NCBI GenBank assembly: GCA_021811865.1
Contig: JAKAQB010000004.1
Span: forward strand, 39,807-103,806
Origin: Actinomycetes bacterium
GTDB lineage: Bacteria > Actinomycetota > Acidimicrobiia > Acidimicrobiales > Palsa-688
Length of the DNA stretch: 64,000 nucleotides
Reading direction: 5' to 3'
The notes under the pieces are model-generated. The model was not told the DNA's origin. It saw nothing but the letters and a program-made list of their open reading frames with translations, and did no database searches. A program made the position numbers and the translations under genes. This document shows, piece after piece, positions 7,262 to 15,857 of the stretch; position 1 is the stretch's first letter; each line of letters opens with the position of its first letter.

Positions 7262-10200
7262 ATGGCTTCAGACCGTTCGGTGCCGCCGGTGGTGGCCGTC
7301 GTCGTCACGCGTCAGCCCGCACCGTGGCTGGAGGAGACGCTCCACGCCATGGGGGCCCAGGATTACCCCAACCTCTCGGTGATCGTCATCGACGCCAGCG
7401 CTGCGCCCGCACCAGGGCCGGATCTCGCCTCCCGCGTGGCGGCCGCCCTGCCCGGCGCCTACCTCCGTGGGATGGCGCAGCCGGCGTCGTGGGGCGCGGC
7501 CGCCAACGAGGTGATCGGAGTGGTAGACGGCGCCTCCCACTACCTGCTGTGCCACGACGACGTGGCTCCCGACCCGCAGGCGCTGCGGCTGATGGTGGAG
7601 GAGGCGTTCCGGTCCAACGCCGGCATCGTCACGCCCAAGCTCGTCGACTGGGACGACCAACGCCGGCTGCTCGTCGTGGGCGCCAGCGTCGATCGTGTCG
7701 GCGTCCTCCAGCCCCTCGTCGAGCGCGGAGAGCTCGACCAGGGGCAGCACGACGCGGCGCGCGACGTGTTCGTCGCCCCGGGTGGGGCGGTCCTCGTGCG
7801 GGCCGACCTGTTCGAGGCCCTCGGCGGGTACGACGCGTCCGTGCCGGAGGGCGGGGAGAACCTGGACCTTTCGTGGCGCGCCCTGCTCGCCGGGGCGCGG
7901 GTCAGGGTGGCGCCGGCCGCCCGGGTCCGCCACCGGGAGGGCGCCGGCTGCGGGCTGGCGACCCAGGTCGACGCCCCGAGCGGCGTGGCGCCGGGCGAGG
8001 ACCGCTACCGGTTCCACGTCCTGCTCGCATGCCTCGGTGCCGTCACCCTTGTCTGGGCCTACCCGCTCGCTGTGGTTTTCGCCCTGGCCGAAGCCCTCGC
8101 CGCCCTCGTCACCGGTGAGCCGGGCCGTGCCGCCAGCCTTGCGGCAGGACCCTGGCGACCCTGGGCGCACCCCGTCCGGCTGTGGCACTCCCGGTGCCGT
8201 GCGCAGCGCCGCCGCGCCGTGCGCGATCACCGCCTGCGGAGCTTTCAGGTCGGCGGCAACGGCCGCTTCAGGGCGTGGATCGCCGGCCTGGCCGAGCGGG
8301 ACGCGGCGACCGCGTGGCAGGGCCTGGCGGTAGGGCCGTTGGAAGCCCTGGAGGTGGGCAGCGATGCCACGCCGCAGGGGGAGCTGGCGCAGCGCGGCCG
8401 CGCCCGCGTGCGCGCGGCGATGGCGGGCGACCAGCTGCTGGGTGACGCTCCCGGCGGGCCTCCTGCCGGCGGCGGCGATGTTGAGGCGGACAGGCACTCG
8501 CCGGATGCCACCGGGGCGGACGTGCTCACCGGGCCGGCAGCCGTGCAGGTCCGTACGGCGGCCACGGCCGGCCGGGGGTCGGTCACCACAGCGGTGGTCG
8601 GGCTCCTCGCCGTCTTCCTCGTCGGCAGCCGGGGCCTGCTCCTCAACCCGCTTCCCCACATCGGGCTGATCCCCAACCTCTCGGGTGGTATCGGCTCGTG
8701 GTGGCGGGCGTGGGTCTCCACGTGGCAGCCCGCCGGCGTCGGCTCCACCGCCCCTGGGGCGCCCGCCCTGGGGTTGCTGAGCCTCGCCGGCATCTTGTTC
8801 GTCGGTGCCACTGGCACCCTCGAGCACGTCCTCGTCCTCGCCCCGCTGCTCGTCGGGCCGTTGGGCGCCTACCGGCTCGCCCGGCCCTGGGGAACGGGAT
8901 GGGCGCGGGCCGGGGCCCTCATCGCCTACGCGGCGTGCCCCGTGGCGTACGGGGCGCTGGAGTGGGGCCGGTGGGACGCGCTCGTCGTGTACGCCGCCGC
9001 CCCGTGGGCGCTCGCCGGCCTCGGGAGGCTGTCGGACGCACTGCCCTACCCTCGGGTGCAGGGCCGACGGCTCGCCGGCCAGCTCTGCCTTCTCGGCCTG
9101 CTCACGGCGTTGACGGCGTCGGTGGCGCCGTCCTGGCTGATCGTCCTACCGGTCGTGGCCGCCGCCCTCGCCGGCGGCTCCCTGCTGGCCGGGCAGTCGC
9201 CGGTCGCCGGCCGGCTGTTGGCGGTCGGTGCCATCACGGGCGGGGTCGGCTTCGTGCTGCTGTGCCCGTGGTCGGCGGTCGTGATCATCCACCGCGCAGC
9301 GCTCTTCGGCGCTCCCTGGGGAGGGCGCCACCCCGGCGTCGCCGGGCTCCTCCGCTTCCATGTCGGCTCGGTAGGCGGCAGCCCCCTCGAGTGGGGTCTG
9401 CTCGCCGCAGCAGCGTCGCCCTTGCTGATCGGCCGTTCGTGGCGGCTCGCGTGGGCGATCCGTTTGTGGACCGTCGTCGTCGTGGCGGTGGCCTGGGCGT
9501 ACCTCGCCGGCCTCGGCTTGCTCCCCGGGCCCGCCCCCGCCGTGCTCCTCGCGCCGGCCGCCGCCGCCCTCTCCGGGTGCGTGGCCCTGGGGGTGGTGGC
9601 CTTCCAGCAGGACCTGCCCGGGTACCGCTTCGGGTGGCGGCAGGCGGTGTCGGCCGCCGCCGCCGCCGGCCTGGCCCTCACCGTCTTCCCCGTGCTCGTG
9701 GCGGCCACCGGTGGCCGGTGGGGGATGCCCAGCAGCGGACCTTCGGCGGTGCTCGGCTCGCTCAACCGCCTCCCCGGCGGCGGCTACCGGGTCCTGTGGG
9801 TGGGCGACCCGCGGGCGATCCCGGAGGCGTCGGTGCCCCTCGGGCATGGTCAGGCGTGGGCGACCTCCTTGGACGGGCTTCCGGCCGTCACCTACACCTG
9901 GCTCGACGGCGCGGCCGGCGCTGGAGCGACGATCAGCCGCGACCTGCGCCTCGCCCAGACCGGCCTCACGACGCGGCTGGGCCACCTCCTCGCACCTCTC
10001 GGCGTGCGCTTCGTCGTCGTGCCGAGGGCCGATGCGCCCTCCCAGAGCGGCGAGCGGCCGGTGCCGGTGCCGGTGGCACTGCTCCGCGGCCTCCCACTCC
10101 AGACGGACCTCGAGACCGTGGGCTCCGACTCCCGGTACGTCGTGTACGCCAACGCCGCCTGGTGGCCCGTCGAGGCCACCGTGCCGGCGGGCACGGTCCT

Positions 10201-10678
10201 GGCGGCCCGTCCGACCCTACGGCAGTTGGGCGTCACCGAGCTCGGCCGGGCCCGGCCGGCGCTGACCAGCGTGTCGCCGACGCGGGCGACCGGTCGGCTC
10301 GGCGGGCCGCTCCAGGTCTATGTCGCCGCCGGCCCGGGCGGCCGGTGGCGCCTGCGGGTGGGAGCGACGGCTCTCCGGGGCCGGCGAGCGTTGGACGTGG
10401 GGACGTCCTTCGCCGTTCCCGCCGGCGTGGCCGGGCCCGCCGTCCTCGCCGCCGGGGTGGAGCCATGGCTGCGTGTCGTGCAGTGGGTCGCAGCGCTGCT
10501 CTGGCTGGCTGCCCTGGCGGTGGTCTTCACCAGCCGGCGGGCCGGCTCCGAGCGGGACGGCGTCCGGCCGGAGTGGTTCCAGCCGTTGGCTCCGATGCGG
10601 CCGTCGCTGCGCCGGGCGCCGAGACGGCCCGTAGCCGCCGAGGCGCCCGCCGATGAGGAGGTTTGGGCCGATGGCTGA
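7262..10678 (+). CDS. Large membrane glycosyltransferase (GT2 domain plus multi-pass region)
   Basis: 1138 residues. The N-terminal GT2 domain has VVAVVVTRQPAPWLEETL at the start, the substrate-binding region ending in LLCHDDVAPDP (a DxD-like triad) and a GGAVLVRADLFEALGGYD acceptor loop. A helical pair follows, then roughly a dozen hydrophobic segments from about residue 440 to 860, and a soluble, probably extracytoplasmic C-terminal region ending in one more helix. The ATG at 7262 coincides with the start of the GT2 domain. The same very large GT2 protein sits immediately before DUF5719 in many actinobacteria, and the two genes overlap here by 8 bases. It probably builds a cell-envelope polysaccharide. 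Donor and product are unknown. Confidence 0.85.
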   Translation: MASDRSVPPVVAVVVTRQPAPWLEETLHAMGAQDYPNLSVIVIDASAAPAPGPDLASRVAAALPGAYLRGMAQPASWGAAANEVIGVVDGASHYLLCHDDVAPDPQALRLMVEEAFRSNAGIVTPKLVDWDDQRRLLVVGASVDRVGVLQPLVERGELDQGQHDAARDVFVAPGGAVLVRADLFEALGGYDASVPEGGENLDLSWRALLAGARVRVAPAARVRHREGAGCGLATQVDAPSGVAPGEDRYRFHVLLACLGAVTLVWAYPLAVVFALAEALAALVTGEPGRAASLAAGPWRPWAHPVRLWHSRCRAQRRRAVRDHRLRSFQVGGNGRFRAWIAGLAERDAATAWQGLAVGPLEALEVGSDATPQGELAQRGRARVRAAMAGDQLLGDAPGGPPAGGGDVEADRHSPDATGADVLTGPAAVQVRTAATAGRGSVTTAVVGLLAVFLVGSRGLLLNPLPHIGLIPNLSGGIGSWWRAWVSTWQPAGVGSTAPGAPALGLLSLAGILFVGATGTLEHVLVLAPLLVGPLGAYRLARPWGTGWARAGALIAYAACPVAYGALEWGRWDALVVYAAAPWALAGLGRLSDALPYPRVQGRRLAGQLCLLGLLTALTASVAPSWLIVLPVVAAALAGGSLLAGQSPVAGRLLAVGAITGGVGFVLLCPWSAVVIIHRAALFGAPWGGRHPGVAGLLRFHVGSVGGSPLEWGLLAAAASPLLIGRSWRLAWAIRLWTVVVVAVAWAYLAGLGLLPGPAPAVLLAPAAAALSGCVALGVVAFQQDLPGYRFGWRQAVSAAAAAGLALTVFPVLVAATGGRWGMPSSGPSAVLGSLNRLPGGGYRVLWVGDPRAIPEASVPLGHGQAWATSLDGLPAVTYTWLDGAAGAGATISRDLRLAQTGLTTRLGHLLAPLGVRFVVVPRADAPSQSGERPVPVPVALLRGLPLQTDLETVGSDSRYVVYANAAWWPVEATVPAGTVLAARPTLRQLGVTELGRARPALTSVSPTRATGRLGGPLQVYVAAGPGGRWRLRVGATALRGRRALDVGTSFAVPAGVAGPAVLAAGVEPWLRVVQWVAALLWLAALAVVFTSRRAGSERDGVRPEWFQPLAPMRPSLRRAPRRPVAAEAPADEEVWADG

Positions 10679-12182
10679 GCCGTGGCATCGCCGGTGCTCG
10701 GCGGTTCCGCGGCTGCCCGCCCTCGCCGCTCTGGGTGCCGTCCTGGTCGTCGGGGTCGTCGCCGGCCGCCCCACGAAGGATGCGTCCGCCCCTGTCCCTC
10801 CCGCCGCCTCCGGACCGGCGGCCGCCCCTCCTGCCGCCTTGTCGTCGTCGTGGTTCTGCGCAGGGGCCACCGACGTCCCCCGCGGGCCCGCCGGCGGCCG
10901 CCTCGTGCTGACCAACGCCGGGAGCCGGGCCCTTCGTGCCGAGGTGACGATCGTCCCCAGCGCTGGCGCGTCCTCCGGCCTCTCGGTCCAGGTGCCCGCC
11001 GGCGGCCGGGCCGAGGTCCCCGAGAGCGTGCCGGGCGGTGCCGCCTGGGTCGGCGCCATCGTCACTTTCGACGGGGGGCGGGCGACGGTGGAGCAGGAGG
11101 TCAGCGGCCCGCTCGGCGCCGCCATCTCCCCCTGTGCCACGGCCGGTTCGCCCACGTGGTACTTCGCCGCCGGGGCAACGCTCCTCAACGCCGAGTCGAC
11201 GATCTCGCTGCTGAACCCGTACCCGGCCCCCGCCATCGTGAACCTGTCGTTCACGACCGACCAGGGACAGGAGGTGCCCGGGGCGTTCCAGGGCCTGGTC
11301 GTCCCACCGCACGGCCTTCTCGCCGTCCCGCTACGTTCCCACCTTCGCCGGCGGAGCTTCATCGCCACGACCGTGCAGGCCAGTGCGGGAGAGGTCGTCG
11401 CCTGGAAGACCGACGTCGTGGCGCGACCGCCCAAGGGTGCGCCGCTGGTCGGGTCGCGGGCGGCCGCAGCGCCGCTGGCGGACCCGGCGTCCCCATTTGT
11501 GGGCGTCACCACCCTGCCCGGGGCACCGCAGCCGTCGACGTCATGGATGTGGCCGGACGGTGGGACCGGTCCCGGGACCGACGAGACGTTCGAGTTGTAC
11601 AACCCCGGCTCGGCGACCGCCCGCGTCCTGCTGTCGGTCCGGCTCGACCAGGGGACGGCTGAGCCGTTCGCCCTCACCGTCGGCCCCGGCCAGGTGACGA
11701 CGCTCGACACCTCGGCGTCGGCGCGGATCCCTTCCGGCGTGGCCTACGCCGTCAGGCTGCAGAGCACCAACGGGGTGCCGGTCGTCGCGGAGCGGGTGGT
11801 GACGGCCGCCCCCCCGGCGGTCGGTCGGGGCACCGCGGAGTTGCTGGGGGCGACCACCGCCGCCCGGTCGTGGCTGATCGGCTCGGACGCCGCCGGCGCC
11901 GACCGGCACGAGATCCTGACGGTCGCCGCCGCTTCGGGTCGACCTGTTGTCGTTCGGGTGTCGCAGATGGTCGGCAACCGCCGCGTCACCCTCCCCGGTC
12001 TCGGGGGAGTCAGTGTCGGCGGACCCGGCCCGCTGGTCGTCGACCTCGGGCGTCTCGGCGTCCCCGTGACGGCGCCGCTGCTCGTGACGGCGACGGCTCC
12101 GGTCGTCGTCGCCCGCCAGCTTGTCGCCGGTGGCCGTCCCGGCGGCCTCACCGGCTGCCTGGCGGTGCCACTGGTGCCGTAG
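10671..12182 (+). CDS. DUF5719 family secreted/membrane-anchored protein
   Basis: 503 residues with an N-terminal hydrophobic signal/anchor (about residues 12-32, LPALAALGAVLVVGVVAG), then a Pro/Ala-rich linker and a beta-rich extracytoplasmic body. The WFCAGAT and TWYFAAGAT segments, NPYPAPAIVNLSF and ELYNPGSATARVLLSV look like repeated beta-sandwich strands. The ATG at 10671 follows a GAGGAGG site at the right spacing and overlaps the glycosyltransferase stop. DUF5719 is a conserved partner of that glycosyltransferase across actinobacteria. No enzymatic residues are evident, so a structural or scaffolding envelope role is likely. Confidence 0.8.
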   Translation: MAEPWHRRCSAVPRLPALAALGAVLVVGVVAGRPTKDASAPVPPAASGPAAAPPAALSSSWFCAGATDVPRGPAGGRLVLTNAGSRALRAEVTIVPSAGASSGLSVQVPAGGRAEVPESVPGGAAWVGAIVTFDGGRATVEQEVSGPLGAAISPCATAGSPTWYFAAGATLLNAESTISLLNPYPAPAIVNLSFTTDQGQEVPGAFQGLVVPPHGLLAVPLRSHLRRRSFIATTVQASAGEVVAWKTDVVARPPKGAPLVGSRAAAAPLADPASPFVGVTTLPGAPQPSTSWMWPDGGTGPGTDETFELYNPGSATARVLLSVRLDQGTAEPFALTVGPGQVTTLDTSASARIPSGVAYAVRLQSTNGVPVVAERVVTAAPPAVGRGTAELLGATTAARSWLIGSDAAGADRHEILTVAAASGRPVVVRVSQMVGNRRVTLPGLGGVSVGGPGPLVVDLGRLGVPVTAPLLVTATAPVVVARQLVAGGRPGGLTGCLAVPLVP

Positions 12183-12185
12183 CGG

Positions 12186-12236
12186 GCGCCCGTGTGCGTG
12201 CCGGCGCCCGTGTGCGTGCCGGCGCCCGTGTGCGTC
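12186..12236. repeat. 18-bp tandem repeat between convergent genes
   Basis: The unit gcgcccgtgtgcgtgccg occurs 2.8 times head to tail and fills essentially all of the 52-base gap between DUF5719 and ftsH, just entering the ftsH stop codon. Confidence 0.9.
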
Positions 12237-14280
12237 AGTCCCCGTGGGGCTTGACGTCGGCGCGCTGCCAGCCGTTGGTGGGCAGCGGGAAGCTCGTCGT
12301 CACCGGACCTTCCCCCACCGGAGTGGCCTCGGGGTCGTGACCGTCGACGGATTCTGTAGGAGCGAAGCTCGGCACCACGTCGCTTCGGTCGTGCACCGGT
12401 CGGCCGAACGCCTCGTCGACGAGGCGCCGGACCTCGGCGCCGTCGATCGTCTCCCGTTCCAACAGGGCCTGTGCCACCTTGGCCAGGCCGCCGCGGTGGA
12501 GGGTGAGGAGGCGGGACGCCCTGGCCTCTTGCTCGCGGAGGATGCGCTCGACCTCCTCGTCGATCACCCGGGAGGTCACGTCGCTGTAGTCCCGGGCGGC
12601 GTGCATGAGGTCCTCGCCGAGGAACACCTGACCCTCCTGGCCCCAAGCCATCGGCCCGACCCGGTCGCTCATGCCGAACTCGCGCACCATCTTGCGGGCC
12701 AACTCGGTCGCGCGCTGAATGTCGTTGGAGCCGCCCGTCGAGATCGTGCCGAACTCGAGCTTCTCGGCGCAGCGCCCGCCCATCATCACGCAGACGGTGT
12801 CCTCGATGTACTCCCGCCAGTAGGTGTGGCGCTCCTCGATGGGCAGCTGCTGGGTGACCCCCAGCGCCATCCCCGTCGGCAGGATCGTCACCTTGTGCAC
12901 GGGGTCGGCGTCAGGCAGCACATAGGCGAGAAGGGCGTGGCCGCCCTCGTGGTAGGCGGTCGCCTCCTTCTCCTTCTCCGACAGCACCGTCGACTCCCGA
13001 CGCTGACCCATGAGCACCCGGTCGCGCGCCGCCTCGAAGTCCACCATGTGGATTGCCTGCGCGCCCCGCCGCACGGCGTGGAGGGCGGCCTCGTTGACGA
13101 GGTTGGCCAGGTCGGCTCCGCTCATCCCCGGTGTGCCGCGTGCCACCACCGAGAGGTCCACGTCCGGCGCGATCCGCTTGTCACGGCAGTGCACGGCGAG
13201 GATCGGCAGTCGCTCGTTGAGGTCGGGGAGGGGTACGACGACCTGGCGGTCGAAGCGGCCAGGCCTGAGCAGGGCGGGGTCGAGGATGTCGGGACGGTTG
13301 GTGGCCGCCATCATGACGACGCCCTCGGTCGCCTCGAAGCCATCCATCTCGGCGAGCATCTGGTTGAGCGTCTGCTCCCGCTCGTCGTGGCCCCCACCGA
13401 GGCCAGCGCCCCGCTTGCGCCCGATGGAGTCGATCTCGTCGATGAAGATGATCGCCGGCGCCTGCTTGCGAGCGGTCTGGAACAGGTCCCGCACCCGTGA
13501 GGCCCCCACACCGACGAACATCTCCATGAAGTCCGATCCGGTCACCGACATGAACGGCACGCCCGCTTCGCCGGCGACAGCCCGGGCCAGCAGGGTCTTG
13601 CCGGTACCGGGCGGGCCGACCAGCAGCACACCCTTTGGGATCTTTGCGCCGATCTCCTTGAACCGGTTGGCGTTTCGGAGGAAGTCGACGACTTCCCGTA
13701 TCTCGAGCTTGACGCCGTCGTAGCCAGCTACGTCCGCGAAGGTCGTGCGGGGGCGCTCGGTGGTGTACACCTTCGCCTTGGAGCGGCCGATCGACATGAT
13801 CCCGCTCATCTGGCCCTGCGCCCGGCGTGAGATCCAGACGAAGAAGCCCACCAGTAGCAGGATCCAGATCAGGTAGGGCAGGAGGCTCGACCAGATGGTG
13901 GAGGCGTTGCTGTTGACCTTCACTGACGTGTACTTCGAGTAGTAGTTGATCAGGTCGCTGCCGGCGATGGGCGACCCAGTCGTCTGGTAGGAGGCGGCTG
14001 GCTTGCTCAGGGTGTAGGAGATGTGGCCCGTCTGGGAGTTGAACGTCGCGGACGCGATCTGGTGGTGGAGGAGCTCCTGCTGGAACTGGCTGTAGGTCTG
14101 GGACGGTGTGGCCGGCTGGGCGAACAACTGGGGGATGAGGATGAGCAGGACGACGACCGCGACACCGATGCCAGCGATCCACCGCCAGTTGTTGTTGAGC
14201 GACGGAGGGCCCCCCGGACCGCCCGGCCCCGAGGGACGGTCCGGCTTGCCGGAGCGGAAGTCGCCTGGCTGACGAGACAT
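12235..14280 (-). CDS. ftsH: ATP-dependent zinc metalloprotease FtsH
   Basis: Membrane-bound AAA+ protease that unfolds and degrades misassembled or regulatory membrane and cytoplasmic proteins. 681 residues: a Gly/Pro-rich N-terminal tail, a transmembrane helix at about residues 33-53, a periplasmic domain, and a second helix at about 135-150. The AAA module has Walker A GPPGTGKT at 222-229, Walker B IIFIDEID and an SRH with [21 protein letters not shown]. The M41 protease domain has the zinc motif HEGGH. The ATG at 14280 gives the standard N-terminus. The tail beyond the protease domain is short and acidic. In many actinobacteria ftsH lies beside folE and hpt; here it interrupts the usual DUF5719-DUF3499 neighbourhood. 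Confidence 0.97.
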   Translation of the reverse strand: MSRQPGDFRSGKPDRPSGPGGPGGPPSLNNNWRWIAGIGVAVVVLLILIPQLFAQPATPSQTYSQFQQELLHHQIASATFNSQTGHISYTLSKPAASYQTTGSPIAGSDLINYYSKYTSVKVNSNASTIWSSLLPYLIWILLLVGFFVWISRRAQGQMSGIMSIGRSKAKVYTTERPRTTFADVAGYDGVKLEIREVVDFLRNANRFKEIGAKIPKGVLLVGPPGTGKTLLARAVAGEAGVPFMSVTGSDFMEMFVGVGASRVRDLFQTARKQAPAIIFIDEIDSIGRKRGAGLGGGHDEREQTLNQMLAEMDGFEATEGVVMMAATNRPDILDPALLRPGRFDRQVVVPLPDLNERLPILAVHCRDKRIAPDVDLSVVARGTPGMSGADLANLVNEAALHAVRRGAQAIHMVDFEAARDRVLMGQRRESTVLSEKEKEATAYHEGGHALLAYVLPDADPVHKVTILPTGMALGVTQQLPIEERHTYWREYIEDTVCVMMGGRCAEKLEFGTISTGGSNDIQRATELARKMVREFGMSDRVGPMAWGQEGQVFLGEDLMHAARDYSDVTSRVIDEEVERILREQEARASRLLTLHRGGLAKVAQALLERETIDGAEVRRLVDEAFGRPVHDRSDVVPSFAPTESVDGHDPEATPVGEGPVTTSFPLPTNGWQRADVKPHGD

Positions 14281-14379
14281 GGGAGCAATCGTACGCCCGC
14301 CAGGGTGCTACCGCCCTGGCACCCTGCTCGCGGGCCGGGGTCCGCGAGGCCGGCAGGGCGCGCCGGTACGGTGAGCGGC

Positions 14380-14673
14380 ATGCGACCCACCACGTGCGCC
14401 CGGCCGGGCTGCCCTTCTCCAGCCGACGCATGGCTCACCTACGACTACGGGGGGCAGCGTGTGTGGCTGGACGACCGGCCTGGGCCGAGCGGGGACCAGT
14501 GGGGGTTGTGCGGCTCGCACGCCGCCCGCCTCCGGGCGCCCCGTGGCTGGGCCCAGGTCGATCGCCGCGTCGGCGCGGAGGGCTCGACGGCTGCCGGCGC
14601 AGGTCCTGGACCAATCCCCGCACATCCCGCTACGGGTGACCGCTGGGATCCGCCAGCGACGCTCGTCTCCTAG
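14380..14673 (+). CDS. DUF3499-like small Cys-containing protein
   Basis: 97 residues. The start CARPGCPSPADAWLTYDYGGQRVWL, the GLCGSHAARLRAPRGW middle and Cys spacing (CxxxxC then CxxH) match the actinobacterial DUF3499 family, small proteins thought to bind zinc. Family members sit between DUF5719 and phosphomannomutase genes, exactly the region here, which supports the call. The C-terminal half is poorly conserved. ATG at 14380. Function unknown. Confidence 0.75.
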   Translation: MRPTTCARPGCPSPADAWLTYDYGGQRVWLDDRPGPSGDQWGLCGSHAARLRAPRGWAQVDRRVGAEGSTAAGAGPGPIPAHPATGDRWDPPATLVS

Positions 14674-14702
14674 CTGGCGCCGGCCGGCATTCACACCCCG
14701 CC

Positions 14703-15425
14703 GTGCCGGCGCCGCCCAACCGCTGGGGTCTGCCCGAGGCGCTCTTCGGCTTTGCCGTCGGCATCCTCGTGTCGGCGGCCGCGACCTTGGTGGCGGAGGC
14801 GGCGACGGGCTACCGGTTCGCCGGCGGCGCCCCGCTCCCCCTCCCCGTCACCGCTGCCGACATCGGGGGACTGTGGGTCGGGCTCCTCGCTGCCGTGTCG
14901 ATCGCCAGCAGGCGGAACGGTCGCGGCGTGCTGTCGGAGGACTACGGCCTCGCCTTCCACTGGTGGGATGCCCCCGTCGGGGTGGCCGTCGGCGCCGCTG
15001 GCCAGTACCTGCTGTTCCCCGCCCTCTACCTGCCGGTGGAGGCGGCGAACCACCGCCTGGGCAGGAACATCGTCGACCACCTCGGCGGTCCAGCGCTCCG
15101 CGAGACGGCCGCCGTGCACGGCCCCGGCCGGGTGGTGTTGCTCTACATCCTGCTGGCTGCCGGCGCACCTCTCGTGGAGGAGCTGTTCTTCCGCGGGCTG
15201 CTGCTACGCGGCCTTCTGGCCCGGCTCCCGGGGATCCCCTCCGTGCTCGTCTCCGCAGTGTTCTTCGCCGTGGCGCACTTCGAGTTGCTGCAGTTCGCTG
15301 GGCTTGCCGCGTTCGGGGTCGTCCTCGGCCTCCTGTCCTGGCGGTCCGGTCGGCTCGGCCCCGGCGTCGTTGCCCACGCCACCTTCAACGCCGCGGCACT
15401 CGCGGCTTACGTCCGGATTCACTGA
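14703..15425 (+). CDS. CPBP-family intramembrane metalloprotease
   Basis: 240 residues with about six hydrophobic segments. It carries the CAAX-protease/bacteriocin-processing (CPBP, Abi) motifs: EELFFRGLLLRGL with the paired Glu and Arg, FFAVAHF with the second-motif His, and VVAHATFNA with the last His/Asn. These residues line the intramembrane active site in Rce1-like enzymes. GTG start at 14703. Bacterial members process or protect against peptides, or act in membrane protein regulation. No bacteriocin gene is adjacent, so the substrate is unknown. Confidence 0.85.
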   Translation: MPAPPNRWGLPEALFGFAVGILVSAAATLVAEAATGYRFAGGAPLPLPVTAADIGGLWVGLLAAVSIASRRNGRGVLSEDYGLAFHWWDAPVGVAVGAAGQYLLFPALYLPVEAANHRLGRNIVDHLGGPALRETAAVHGPGRVVLLYILLAAGAPLVEELFFRGLLLRGLLARLPGIPSVLVSAVFFAVAHFELLQFAGLAAFGVVLGLLSWRSGRLGPGVVAHATFNAAALAAYVRIH

Positions 15426-15530
15426 AGCGGGCGTGGAAGAAACGCGCAAACACCTCAAGGCCCTTCCCGGCCCCGCCGATGGACCACCTGCAGGAGAGCG
15501 CCCTCAAGCATGGATGCGAGGAACCGAACG

Positions 15531-15698
15531 ATGAAGTGCCCGAGTTGCCGGACCCGTGAGCTGGTGGTCATCACGATGAGGGTCGGGGGCGAGCAGGTCG
15601 CCCTCCGCACCTGCTCGTACTGCGATCTCCGGTGCTGGGAGGGGTTGGACGGGCAGCTGGCGCTCGCGTCGGTGCTCAACTTGGTGGCCAGCGCCTAG
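15531..15698 (+). CDS. Small zinc-ribbon-like protein
   Basis: 55 residues beginning MKCPSC, then a later TCSYCDLRCW. The two CxxC knuckles 25 or so residues apart suggest a zinc ribbon. The ATG at 15531 is preceded by GCGAGGA at proper spacing; an in-frame ATG at 15510 would add seven residues. Similar tiny proteins accompany DUF3499/Trm112-type genes in actinobacteria. Function unknown. Confidence 0.6.
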   Translation: MKCPSCRTRELVVITMRVGGEQVALRTCSYCDLRCWEGLDGQLALASVLNLVASA

Positions 15699-15857
15699 CG
15701 GGACCCACAGAACGCTGAGGCCACCCGGCAAGTGGGCTTTCAGGGTGGCGGCTTGCAGGCTGCGGGCGGGCAGCCACCACCTGGCGCCGCGCGTTGGGCA
15801 ACATGGCGGGGTGCGGCGGCTTCGTACTCTGACCGGGCGTCCGGCCCGGACTATCCC